From positions 1 through 8,066 of the forward strand of contig PBPX01000049.1 in NCBI GenBank assembly GCA_002724835.1: a stretch of DNA of 8,066 nt, in the 5' to 3' direction. A program made the translations under genes and the position numbers. Shown piece after piece: positions 1 through 5,148 of this stretch (the stretch's first letter is position 1; every line of letters begins with the position of its first letter). The notes beneath the pieces are model-generated. The model ran no database searches. It was not told the origin of the DNA and was given only the letters and a program-made list of their open reading frames with translations. This stretch comes from Actinomycetota bacterium. GTDB taxonomy: Bacteria; Actinomycetota; Acidimicrobiia; Actinomarinales; Actinomarinaceae.

Positions 1-50
1 GGATAAGTGGATACTTACACTTTGGTTTAGAGAGAGGGATTATATTTTGA
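1..50 (+). CDS. possible 3' end of an upstream gene (partial)
   Basis: The frame beginning at base 3 is open from the window edge to a TGA at 48-50 and would end in ISGYLHFGLERGIIF. The frame beginning at base 2 is also open and continues into the 47-190 reading frame, giving DKWILTLWFRERDYI before the Lys-rich part. Only one can be the true upstream gene, and 50 bases are too few to decide. Frame 3 is slightly favoured because its TGA overlaps the TTG start at 47 (TTGA), a compact junction like the others in this operon. No function can be assigned. Confidence 0.35.
   Translation, partial: ISGYLHFGLERGIIF
33..38 (+). promoter_or_regulatory. ribosome binding site for the TTG start at 47
   Basis: AGAGGG at 33-38 is a good Shine-Dalgarno match placed 8 bases before TTG at 47. 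It is the main reason for treating 47-190 as a gene with its own start rather than the tail of a protein running in from outside the window. Confidence 0.45.
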
Positions 51-190
51 AAAAATCGGATATCCGTAAAGCAGTAAAACAGATGGAATCATCTGACAAG
101 AAACAGGCTAAAAAACAAAACAAGCCTAAACCTTTAGAAACCCAGATGAAAGATATACTGGAAGGTAACAATAGGAAGTACCATGTCTAA
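47..190 (+). CDS. small Lys-rich hypothetical phage protein (TTG start, or C-terminus of a longer gene)
   Basis: Forty-seven codons from TTG to the TAA at 188-190. The product is highly basic and polar: it starts MKKSDIRKAVKQM, has a KKQAKKQNKPKP stretch at about residues 18-29, and ends DILEGNNRKYHV. No membrane segment, signal peptide or recognised domain is visible. Its stop lies inside the next gene, whose ATG is at 183, giving an 8-nt overlap. The start is uncertain: the frame stays open to base 2, so this may be the C-terminal end of a larger protein. The Shine-Dalgarno at 33-38 and the TTGA overlap with a possible upstream stop favour the short form. The function is unknown. Position just before neck and tail genes suggests a minor virion or assembly protein, but that is inference only. 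Confidence 0.55.
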   Translation: MKKSDIRKAVKQMESSDKKQAKKQNKPKPLETQMKDILEGNNRKYHV

Positions 191-491
191 GAGATCAGCA
201 CAACCTTGGCAGAAGTTCACCCCAGAGGATGATGGTGGTTTTACTCTTGAGACATTCCAAGATACTACACCTGTTCTTGAGAAAAACAAATCAGATTACA
301 ATAACTACGGAGATAAAAAAACTCCGGGTAAACAAGGCGAGGGCGTAAGGGTTGCATCCATTCCTATCACCGTATGGGAGAAGTGGATGAAGGAAACCAA
401 CGGCATGATCCAAAAGGATTCAAATCTTTTAAAGAAATACCTTAACGACCCTGATAACAAATACTTTAGGACAACTCCTACGAGGATTTAA
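183..491 (+). CDS. hypothetical phage protein, probable minor structural component (102 aa)
   Basis: A 102-residue soluble protein starting MSKRSAQPWQKF. AGGAAG at 173-178 lies 4 bases before the ATG, which is close but usable. The N-terminal half is polar and looks disordered, with many Asp, Lys, Asn and Gly residues to about residue 55. The C-terminal half has VRVASIPITVWEKWM (about 56-70), a probable helix (about 72-87), and LNDPDNKYFRTTPTRI at the end. A short protein ending in a 'DPDN-[KR]-[YF]-FRT-x-P-x-R-[IV]' signature is familiar to me from structural gene clusters of environmental phages, next to capsid and neck genes. I know no assigned function. The gene overlaps the previous stop by 8 nt, and the next start is 2 nt beyond its own stop. 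The coding call is strong; the role is inferred only from position. Confidence 0.85.
   Translation: MSKRSAQPWQKFTPEDDGGFTLETFQDTTPVLEKNKSDYNNYGDKKTPGKQGEGVRVASIPITVWEKWMKETNGMIQKDSNLLKKYLNDPDNKYFRTTPTRI
482..486 (+). promoter_or_regulatory. ribosome binding site of the 28-aa mini-gene
   Basis: GAGGA at 482-486 sits 7 bases before the ATG at 494. It lies inside the last codons of the 102-aa gene. The adaptor start at 580 has no comparable site, only A-rich sequence, so this element may load ribosomes for both the mini-gene and, by coupling, the adaptor. Confidence 0.6.
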
Positions 492-493
492 TT

Positions 494-580
494 ATGTGGC
501 TATACCAACCTACATTTACTGGTAATGACCAACTGCCTATCATTAACAACAGAGTATGGTTTAAAAGTAAAAACAGTTAA
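494..580 (+). CDS. 28-aa mini-gene, coupled to the adaptor gene
   Basis: ATG at 494 opens 28 codons ending in TAA at 578-580. The peptide begins MWLYQPTFTGNDQLPI and ends RVWFKSKNS, with two Trp residues and no obvious transmembrane stretch. Three points support translation: the GAGGA site 7 bases upstream, the 2-nt gap after the previous stop, and the exact TAATG overlap with the adaptor ATG at 580. It fills what would otherwise be the only gap of any size between genes. It could be a genuine micro-protein of the neck region or mainly a translational leader for the adaptor, and I cannot tell which. No family is recognised with confidence. Confidence 0.6.
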   Translation: MWLYQPTFTGNDQLPIINNRVWFKSKNS

Positions 581-1209
581 TGGCTATATCTAACTACACT
601 GAACTACAGACAGCGGTAGCAAACTGGTTAGACAGGGATGACTTGTCTGCCAGAATACCGGAGTTTATTGGGCTATGCGAGGCGCGGTTTAACCGCTCCT
701 TGCGTATTCGCGCTATGGAAACTCTGGATACCTCTGTGTCTACTGTGGCAGATACCAAGACTATAGCACTGCCTACAGGCTATGTTCAGATGCGTGATAT
801 ACATATCACTGGCGATCCGCTTGTTCAGTTGCAGTATGTTACCCCTGAGATTATGAACCGCATCCATGCGGGAAGTGTAGCCGGTAGGCCAGAGGTGTAC
901 ACTATCATTGGTGAGAACATTGTGCTTGGGCCAACGCCTGACGCTGTGTATTCTACAAGTATGTTGTACTACAAGACGTTTGATGCGCTTAGTGATTCTA
1001 GCCCAACCAACTGGGTGATTACTAATGCGCCAGATGTTTATTTGTATGGGACTCTGCTAGAAGCGGAGCCTTTTCTTATGAATGATGCTAGGGTTCAACT
1101 ATGGGCTACAGCATTAACTGAATCTATTAATACCCTACAGGAACAGGATAACAAGGATAGACACTCTGGTTCCGCTCTTAGGGTGATGAACACAGGCGGG
1201 TATCACTAA
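580..1209 (+). CDS. phage head-tail adaptor protein (SU10-type)
   Basis: A 209-residue neck protein expected to form a ring beneath the portal and join the DNA-filled head to the tail. The N-terminus has the helical pattern of this adaptor family: YTELQTAVANWLDRDD (6-21), then IPEFIGLCEARFNRSLR (26-42). A beta-rich centre follows (ALPTGYVQMRDI near 63-74; RPEVYTIIGENIVLGPTPD near 103-121; LYYKTFDAL near 128-136). The C-terminal helical part contains VYLYGTLLEAEPFLMND (about 152-168). Length and order fit the phage adaptor family named after phage SU10. The ATG overlaps the preceding stop as TAATG and has no clear Shine-Dalgarno of its own, so expression probably depends on ribosomes finishing the 28-codon gene. 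The stop overlaps the next ATG in the same way. Family assignment is from remembered sequence pattern and is fairly secure; stoichiometry here is inference. Confidence 0.82.
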   Translation: MAISNYTELQTAVANWLDRDDLSARIPEFIGLCEARFNRSLRIRAMETLDTSVSTVADTKTIALPTGYVQMRDIHITGDPLVQLQYVTPEIMNRIHAGSVAGRPEVYTIIGENIVLGPTPDAVYSTSMLYYKTFDALSDSSPTNWVITNAPDVYLYGTLLEAEPFLMNDARVQLWATALTESINTLQEQDNKDRHSGSALRVMNTGGYH

Positions 1210-2810
1210 TGGGATTAGAAAGCGCAACCTATTTAAACGGACTCGTTGATACAAACCCCGGCGCTACAGACAATGTATCGCAAGGTGACGATCATCTCCG
1301 TTTAATCAAATCTGTTCTAAAGAATTCGTTTCCGTCTGTAGATGCGGCGGTAAACGCAATTCACACTGGAACGTCTGCACCCTCTACCTCAATTTCGGCG
1401 GGGTTGTTATGGTTTGATACAACCAACAATGTATTGAAGTTAAGGAATGAGGATAACGATGCGTGGATTACGCTACCAATATCCCCGGTAACATCTAATA
1501 CTGTAGACATTGATGGCGGCTCTATTGACGGTACAGCCATTGGAGCAACATCAGAATCCACAGGTAAGTTTAGTTCTGTAAACATCGCGGGTGATGGAGC
1601 CACGGTAACAGGTATTAAAGATGAAGATGATATGGCATCTGATTCTAATGTTAAACTTGCTACCCAACAGTCCATCAAAGCCTATGTAGATTCACAGGTT
1701 ACAGCACAAGATTTAGACGTTACGACTGATAGCGGCAGTATTGACATTGACCTTGACTCCGAGGCTCTTACAATTGCCGGTGGTGAAGGCATTGATACAT
1801 CAGCCACAGGAACCACCGTAACCATTGCGGGTGAAGATGCCTCTACCTCAAACAAAGGTATTGCATCGTTTAACTCTGATAACTTCGCCGCATCCTCTGG
1901 TGACATTACAATCAAGGATGGCGGTGTAGCCAACGCTGAACTGGCGGATATGGCGGCTAACACGGTTAAGGTTAGAGATGCTAACTCTTCCGGTGTACCC
2001 TCTGATAAGACCGTAGCAGACACAGAGATTCTTATTGGTGACGGCACAGGATTCACTGCCGCATCCCTCTCTGGTGACGCCACCATGACTAACGCAGGGG
2101 CAGTAAGCGTAGTCAAGATTCAGGGGCAGTCAGTTAGCGCAACCCCCGCGACTAACGACCAATACCTTAAATACTCTAGTTCATCTAACGAATGGCAGAA
2201 GGTAGACGTTCTTGCTCCTGACCGACTAACTACCAAGGGTGATCTTCTTGTATACAACACGGTTGACTCAGAAACGAGACTGCCGGTTGGTACTAATGAT
2301 TACTCCTTGTTGGCTGATTCCTCTGCCACTAACGGTGTAGCATGGAAACAGGTACAGACCACCACGATTGCTGACGATGCTGTTACTGCTGACAAACTGG
2401 CTGACACTGCTGTCACGCCGGGAAGTTACACGGCTTCTGCGATTACAGTAGATCAGCAGGGAAGAATAACAGCCGCAAGCAGTGGCAGTTTCATTGCTAA
2501 GACAGGCGCTAACGCATCAGGTCAACTCCCCTCTGGTACTACCGCACAGAGAGATGGATCACCCTCTGCGGGTATGATTCGTTATAACTCTGACACAGGA
2601 AGTTTTGAGGGTTATGGAGCGGCTTGGGGTAGCATTGGTGGTGGAGCATCAGGAGCAGGAGGGGATGAGATATTTTATGAAAATGAACAAAATGTCACAA
2701 CCTCATATTCAATTTCGTCTAGCGAAAATGCTATGAGTGCAGGGCCAATAACCGTCGATTCGGGAGCCACTGTCACTATTCCTAGCGGATCAACTTGGGT
2801 TATAGTATGA
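1209..2810 (+). CDS. large Ser/Thr-rich tail fibre protein (533 aa)
   Basis: Probably the main tail fibre or the fibre base. The N-terminus GDDHLRLIKSVLKNSFPSVD (about 27-46) is a recurrent start of phage fibre proteins, thought to face the virion. A short element WFDTTNNVLKLRNEDNDAW (about 68-86) follows. The long middle is low-complexity and rich in Thr, Ser, Ala, Gly and Asp, and includes KLATQQSIKAYVDSQV (about 150-165) and a GEGIDTSATGTTVTIAGED segment, as expected of a trimeric beta fibre shaft. VTADKLADTAVTPGSYTAS near 393-411, leading into ITVDQQGRITAASSG, is a widespread fibre repeat unit. GMIRYNSDTGSFEGY (about 455-469) is another common fibre element. The C-terminus ends VTIPSGSTWVIV, a frequent fibre terminus. 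The gene starts at TAATG with the adaptor and ends at ATGA with the next gene. I see no intramolecular chaperone or enzymatic domain. Confidence 0.85.
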   Translation: MGLESATYLNGLVDTNPGATDNVSQGDDHLRLIKSVLKNSFPSVDAAVNAIHTGTSAPSTSISAGLLWFDTTNNVLKLRNEDNDAWITLPISPVTSNTVDIDGGSIDGTAIGATSESTGKFSSVNIAGDGATVTGIKDEDDMASDSNVKLATQQSIKAYVDSQVTAQDLDVTTDSGSIDIDLDSEALTIAGGEGIDTSATGTTVTIAGEDASTSNKGIASFNSDNFAASSGDITIKDGGVANAELADMAANTVKVRDANSSGVPSDKTVADTEILIGDGTGFTAASLSGDATMTNAGAVSVVKIQGQSVSATPATNDQYLKYSSSSNEWQKVDVLAPDRLTTKGDLLVYNTVDSETRLPVGTNDYSLLADSSATNGVAWKQVQTTTIADDAVTADKLADTAVTPGSYTASAITVDQQGRITAASSGSFIAKTGANASGQLPSGTTAQRDGSPSAGMIRYNSDTGSFEGYGAAWGSIGGGASGAGGDEIFYENEQNVTTSYSISSSENAMSAGPITVDSGATVTIPSGSTWVIV

Positions 2811-3466
2811 GTACATTAGAAGTTAATTCAATCGACAAAGAGAGCGGTTCCACGCTGACTCTCGGCGGGTCTGGAACGCAAGTCACGCTACACGCATCTG
2901 CCACTTCATCTGGGTTTGATTCTGGTCTTGCCTCTGTACAGGTCTTTACCAGTTCGGGAACTTGGACGCGACCAAGCGGAATCACAAAAGTAATTATGGA
3001 AGTGCAGGGGGCCGGAGGAAGTGGGAGCGCGGGCGGGTATTACAACAACGGCTCCGCTGGCGGTTATGCGAAGAAATTATTGGATGTATCGTCAATCTCT
3101 ACCTCGACGATTACCGTTGGAGCAGGAGGCGCGGCTAAATCCGCAAACACAGGAGCGGGTAATGCGGGAGGGGATAGTTCTTGGGCTGACGGCACAAACA
3201 CAATCACAGGTAGCGGGGGTCTCGCGGGTAGCGGATCAGTAAATACTGGGGTTGTTGGTGGGGCCGCAAGCGGGGGCGACATCAATATTCCGGGAGGCAG
3301 AGGAAGCATGATCAACTATGGGGCGGGAGATTCCATGTTCGGTTATGGGGATGTTGAACAAACTGTCGATGGTGTTGGGTATGGAAGCGGTGGATCATAT
3401 GGTTACACAACATATGCGGGTGGGGCAGGCGCTCCCGGAATCGTAGTCGTGTGGGAGTACAAATAA
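2807..3466 (+). CDS. glycine-rich tail fibre / tip adhesin (219 aa)
   Basis: Start chosen at ATG 2807, which overlaps the previous stop as ATGA and gives MSTLEVNSID. A TTG at 2795 is in frame but would add four residues (MGYS) and is less likely. Residues 1-34 form a short N-terminal module (MSTLEVNSIDKESGSTLTLG and onward) shared in pattern with the fibres at 3798 and 4765. The rest is a Gly-rich domain: VQVFTSSGTWTRPSGITKV at about 44-62, a long Gly/Ala/Ser region from about 68, and a closing strand GIVVVWEYK. The bracket 'F-T-x-x-G-x-W-x-x-P-x-G' to 'G-I-V-x-V-W/K' is typical of Gly-rich phage fibre domains, by analogy to the polyglycine adhesin tips of T-even phages. Likely role: receptor contact at a fibre tip. 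The receptor is unknown. Confidence 0.8.
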   Translation: MSTLEVNSIDKESGSTLTLGGSGTQVTLHASATSSGFDSGLASVQVFTSSGTWTRPSGITKVIMEVQGAGGSGSAGGYYNNGSAGGYAKKLLDVSSISTSTITVGAGGAAKSANTGAGNAGGDSSWADGTNTITGSGGLAGSGSVNTGVVGGAASGGDINIPGGRGSMINYGAGDSMFGYGDVEQTVDGVGYGSGGSYGYTTYAGGAGAPGIVVVWEYK

Positions 3467-3801
3467 TGAAATACGCAATAGTCAAAGACTCCCTCGTTAC
3501 AAACATCGTGGAATGGGATGGCGAGTCTGAATACACGGTAGACGGCGAACTGATCCAAGCAGATGAAAACGCATGGATTGGAGGCGAATATAACGGATCA
3601 TTTGTTGCTACACCGCCTACACCAGATAACGGTACATACGTTGAAAAACGTCAGGCTGAGTATCCACCAATTGGTGATCAACTAGATGCGCTTCTTAAAC
3701 ATCTTAATTACCGCAGAACCCAAGGCGATGAACTGGTTCAACAACTAGATGATGTCATTGCTGAGTGGCTGTCTGTTAAATCGAGGCATCCTAAATCATG
3801 A
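3466..3801 (+). CDS. tail fibre assembly-like small protein with GDQLD motif (111 aa)
   Basis: Start chosen at ATG 3466, overlapping the previous stop as TAATG, with GGGAG at 3453-3457 eight bases upstream. An in-frame GTG at 3451 lies inside the previous gene and is unlikely. The N-terminus MKYAIVKDSLVTNIVEWDGE (1-20) followed by AWIGGEYNGSFVATPPTP (about 37-54) has the 'x-NV-I-x-WDG ... IG-x-x-Y-x-G-x-F-x-x-P' layout seen in small phage fibre-assembly or chaperone-like proteins. The C-terminal half carries YPPIGDQLDALLKHL (66-80) and a helix ending in EWLSVKSRHPKS. The GDQLD element recurs in the 86-aa protein at 4508. Position directly between two fibre genes suggests a folding or attachment helper, as Mu and lambda fibre-assembly genes follow their fibres. 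Chaperone activity is inferred, not shown; it could also be a minor fibre subunit. Confidence 0.75.
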   Translation: MKYAIVKDSLVTNIVEWDGESEYTVDGELIQADENAWIGGEYNGSFVATPPTPDNGTYVEKRQAEYPPIGDQLDALLKHLNYRRTQGDELVQQLDDVIAEWLSVKSRHPKS

Positions 3802-4508
3802 GTAGCGAATTAAAGACAAATAAGATTTCTCCGGCAACGGGGACTACCACGACTCTCGGAGATGCTTCGGATGTTTTCCAACTTCCCGCATCTGCTGAGA
3901 TCGACATTGCCTCTGGCGCGACTCTGGATGTAAACGGAACGCTAGACGTAACAGGTGCGACTGTATCTGGACTGACAACTGGTTCGATTGTAAAAATTTC
4001 CTCGACTGCCGTAACTTCATCAGTTTCAAGCATAGATTTTGCGGCTTGTTTTTCCGCAACTTATGAAACCTATTTGGTTACGTTTGTGTCTATTGGCAAC
4101 GCATCAAGCAGTTCGATGTATGCGCGATTTGGAGACTCTGATCTCTCTACAACCAGAACACACGGAAGTCAGTACCACATTAATTACGCCAATAATTCAA
4201 ACGCTACAGAAACTTACACTTCGTCAACAAATGGTTTCGTGATTGCGCCCTACGCAAACACAGGAAACATTCTTGCATCCAGTGGTCAATTTTGGGTGTA
4301 TGACCCTTATGACTCATCTGTCGCGACGAAAGTAACAGGAATGTGGCAAGGATATTCGGACAATCATGCGACTTATGTTGGTGGTTACATCGGCGGTCAA
4401 GTTACTGCCGCATCTCAAGATGAATCTATCCAATTTCATATGTTGAGCGGAAACATTGGTAACGCATCTATAACTGGACGTATCACAATCTATGGAGTCG
4501 CACACTGA
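3798..4508 (+). CDS. tail fibre protein, short N-terminal module plus C-terminal beta domain (236 aa)
   Basis: ATGA overlap with the preceding gene; GAGG at 3783-3786 provides a Shine-Dalgarno 11 bases upstream. Residues 1 to about 60 (MSSELKTNKISPATGTTTTLG, then LPASAEIDIASGATLDVNG) are the same kind of N-terminal module as in the proteins at 2807 and 4765, here extended by GATLDVNGTLDVTGATVSG repeats likely to form shaft. From about residue 60 a compact domain follows, with SIDFAACFSATYETYLVTF near 78-96, many aromatic residues, and the ending GRITIYGVAH. Domains with a 'CF-[ST]-x-x-Y-x-x-Y' start and an '[IV]-x-I-YG' end are familiar C-terminal parts of environmental phage fibres and probably bind a surface glycan or protein. 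The ligand is unknown. Its stop overlaps the next ATG as TGATG. Confidence 0.8.
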   Translation: MSSELKTNKISPATGTTTTLGDASDVFQLPASAEIDIASGATLDVNGTLDVTGATVSGLTTGSIVKISSTAVTSSVSSIDFAACFSATYETYLVTFVSIGNASSSSMYARFGDSDLSTTRTHGSQYHINYANNSNATETYTSSTNGFVIAPYANTGNILASSGQFWVYDPYDSSVATKVTGMWQGYSDNHATYVGGYIGGQVTAASQDESIQFHMLSGNIGNASITGRITIYGVAH

Positions 4509-4768
4509 TGACTTACACGAAAAATGATGTTGCCCCAAAGATCGTCAACGGTGAACCTGTTGAACTTTCTGACGCAGACAAACAAATTATTGCGGATCAG
4601 TGGAACGCTAATCAAGAAGCGGCACAGGCAAACCAGTGGAAACATCAGCGTCTTGCCGCTTATGCCTCAGTAGGCGATCAACTAGATATGCAGTATTGGG
4701 ATTCGGTGAACGGAACCCGAACTTGGCTCGACCACGTTGAAGCAGTGAAGGAGGCTTATCCTAAATGA
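4508..4768 (+). CDS. second GDQLD-motif small protein, fibre assembly-like (86 aa)
   Basis: Starts by TGATG overlap with the preceding fibre; GGAG at 4494-4497 is ten bases upstream. The N-terminus (MTYTKNDVAPKIVNGEPVEL) is unlike that of the 111-aa protein. Residues 21-50 look like a charged, Gln/Ala-rich helix. The C-terminal part YASVGDQLDMQYWDS (52-66), followed by a second helix and EAVKEAYPK, matches the 111-aa protein in layout: Y-x-x-[IV]-GDQLD, helix, [HY]PK end. The two genes share the 12 bases gatcaactagat (3676-3687 and 4676-4687), which suggests paralogy of the C-terminal module. It lies between fibres at 3798 and 4765. Likely a fibre-associated helper or chaperone-like protein. 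The function is inferred from context and motif only. Confidence 0.75.
   Translation: MTYTKNDVAPKIVNGEPVELSDADKQIIADQWNANQEAAQANQWKHQRLAAYASVGDQLDMQYWDSVNGTRTWLDHVEAVKEAYPK
4748..4754 (+). promoter_or_regulatory. consensus Shine-Dalgarno for the fibre at 4765
   Basis: AAGGAGG at 4748-4754 lies 10 bases before the ATG at 4765, within the codons for the last residues of the 86-aa protein. It is the strongest Shine-Dalgarno match in the window and suggests that the downstream fibre is translated at a high rate independent of coupling. Confidence 0.65.
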
Positions 4769-5148
4769 GTACAGTCAAAGTAGACACTATTGAGCCTCGC
4801 ACAGCGAGTAGCACCATCACGATTGGAGCGGCGGCTAACAACCTAACCACGCTTACGTCAGCGGCATCCATCACGATGGACTTAAACAACAACAATAACT
4901 TCAAGGTTACGCTTGCTCACAATGCTACGTTCAACAATCCGTCTAATCCCACAGCAGGGCAGACAGGCTCTATCTTCATTACGCAGGATGGCACTGGCTC
5001 AAGGACAGCCAGTTGGGGAACCTCATGGGATTTTATCGGTGGAACCGCACCCACTCTGACTACGACTGCGGCGGCTACTGACCGTATTGACTACATCGTA
5101 CTTGACTCCACCAACATACAGGCAGTTGCTACTCTGAACTATTCCTAA
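4765..5148 (+). CDS. short tail fibre protein (127 aa)
   Basis: ATGA overlap with the preceding gene and a full AAGGAGG ribosome site. The N-terminal module MSTVKVDTIEPRTASSTITI, leading into GAAANNLTTLTSAASI, parallels the starts of the proteins at 2807 and 3798. From about residue 38 the sequence NNNNNFKVTLAHNATFNNPS, then NPTAGQTGSIFITQDGTGSR and DRIDYIVLDSTNIQAVATLNYS, forms a compact beta domain that I recognise as a frequent C-terminal part of environmental phage fibre proteins ('F-x-V-T-L-x-x-N-x-T-F-x-N-P ... G-x-x-G-x-[IV]-x-x-x-QD-G-T-G-x-R'). No catalytic motif is present. It is short for a stand-alone fibre, so it may be a small tip or cap. The stop overlaps the next ATG as TAATG. 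Confidence 0.8.
   Translation: MSTVKVDTIEPRTASSTITIGAAANNLTTLTSAASITMDLNNNNNFKVTLAHNATFNNPSNPTAGQTGSIFITQDGTGSRTASWGTSWDFIGGTAPTLTTTAAATDRIDYIVLDSTNIQAVATLNYS

Noticed and set aside
314..322. Run of seven A followed by C as a programmed frameshift site
   Set aside because: The heptamer AAAAAAC is not in the required phase relative to the 183-491 frame, and no alternative frame product or stable downstream structure is evident.
1361..2116. Two minus-strand ORFs opposite the 533-aa fibre
   Set aside because: They are antisense shadows of a Ser/Thr/Ala-rich coding frame, oppose the direction of every supported gene, and show no recognisable protein features.
2795..2806. TTG at 2795 as start of the Gly-rich fibre
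   Set aside because: The ATG at 2807 gives the ATGA overlap and the MST-x-x-V N-terminal module shared with other fibres; the TTG only adds MGYS from within the previous gene.
3021..3242. Plus-strand 73-codon ORF inside the Gly-rich fibre, and similar internal ORFs at 4039-4242 and 7585-7854
   Set aside because: Out-of-frame overlaps within well-supported fibre genes, with no ribosome sites and Arg/Leu/Gln-rich shadow-like composition.
3451..3465. GTG at 3451 as start of the 111-aa protein
   Set aside because: The ATG at 3466 has GGGAG eight bases upstream, forms a TAATG junction, and gives the expected MKYAIVKD N-terminus.
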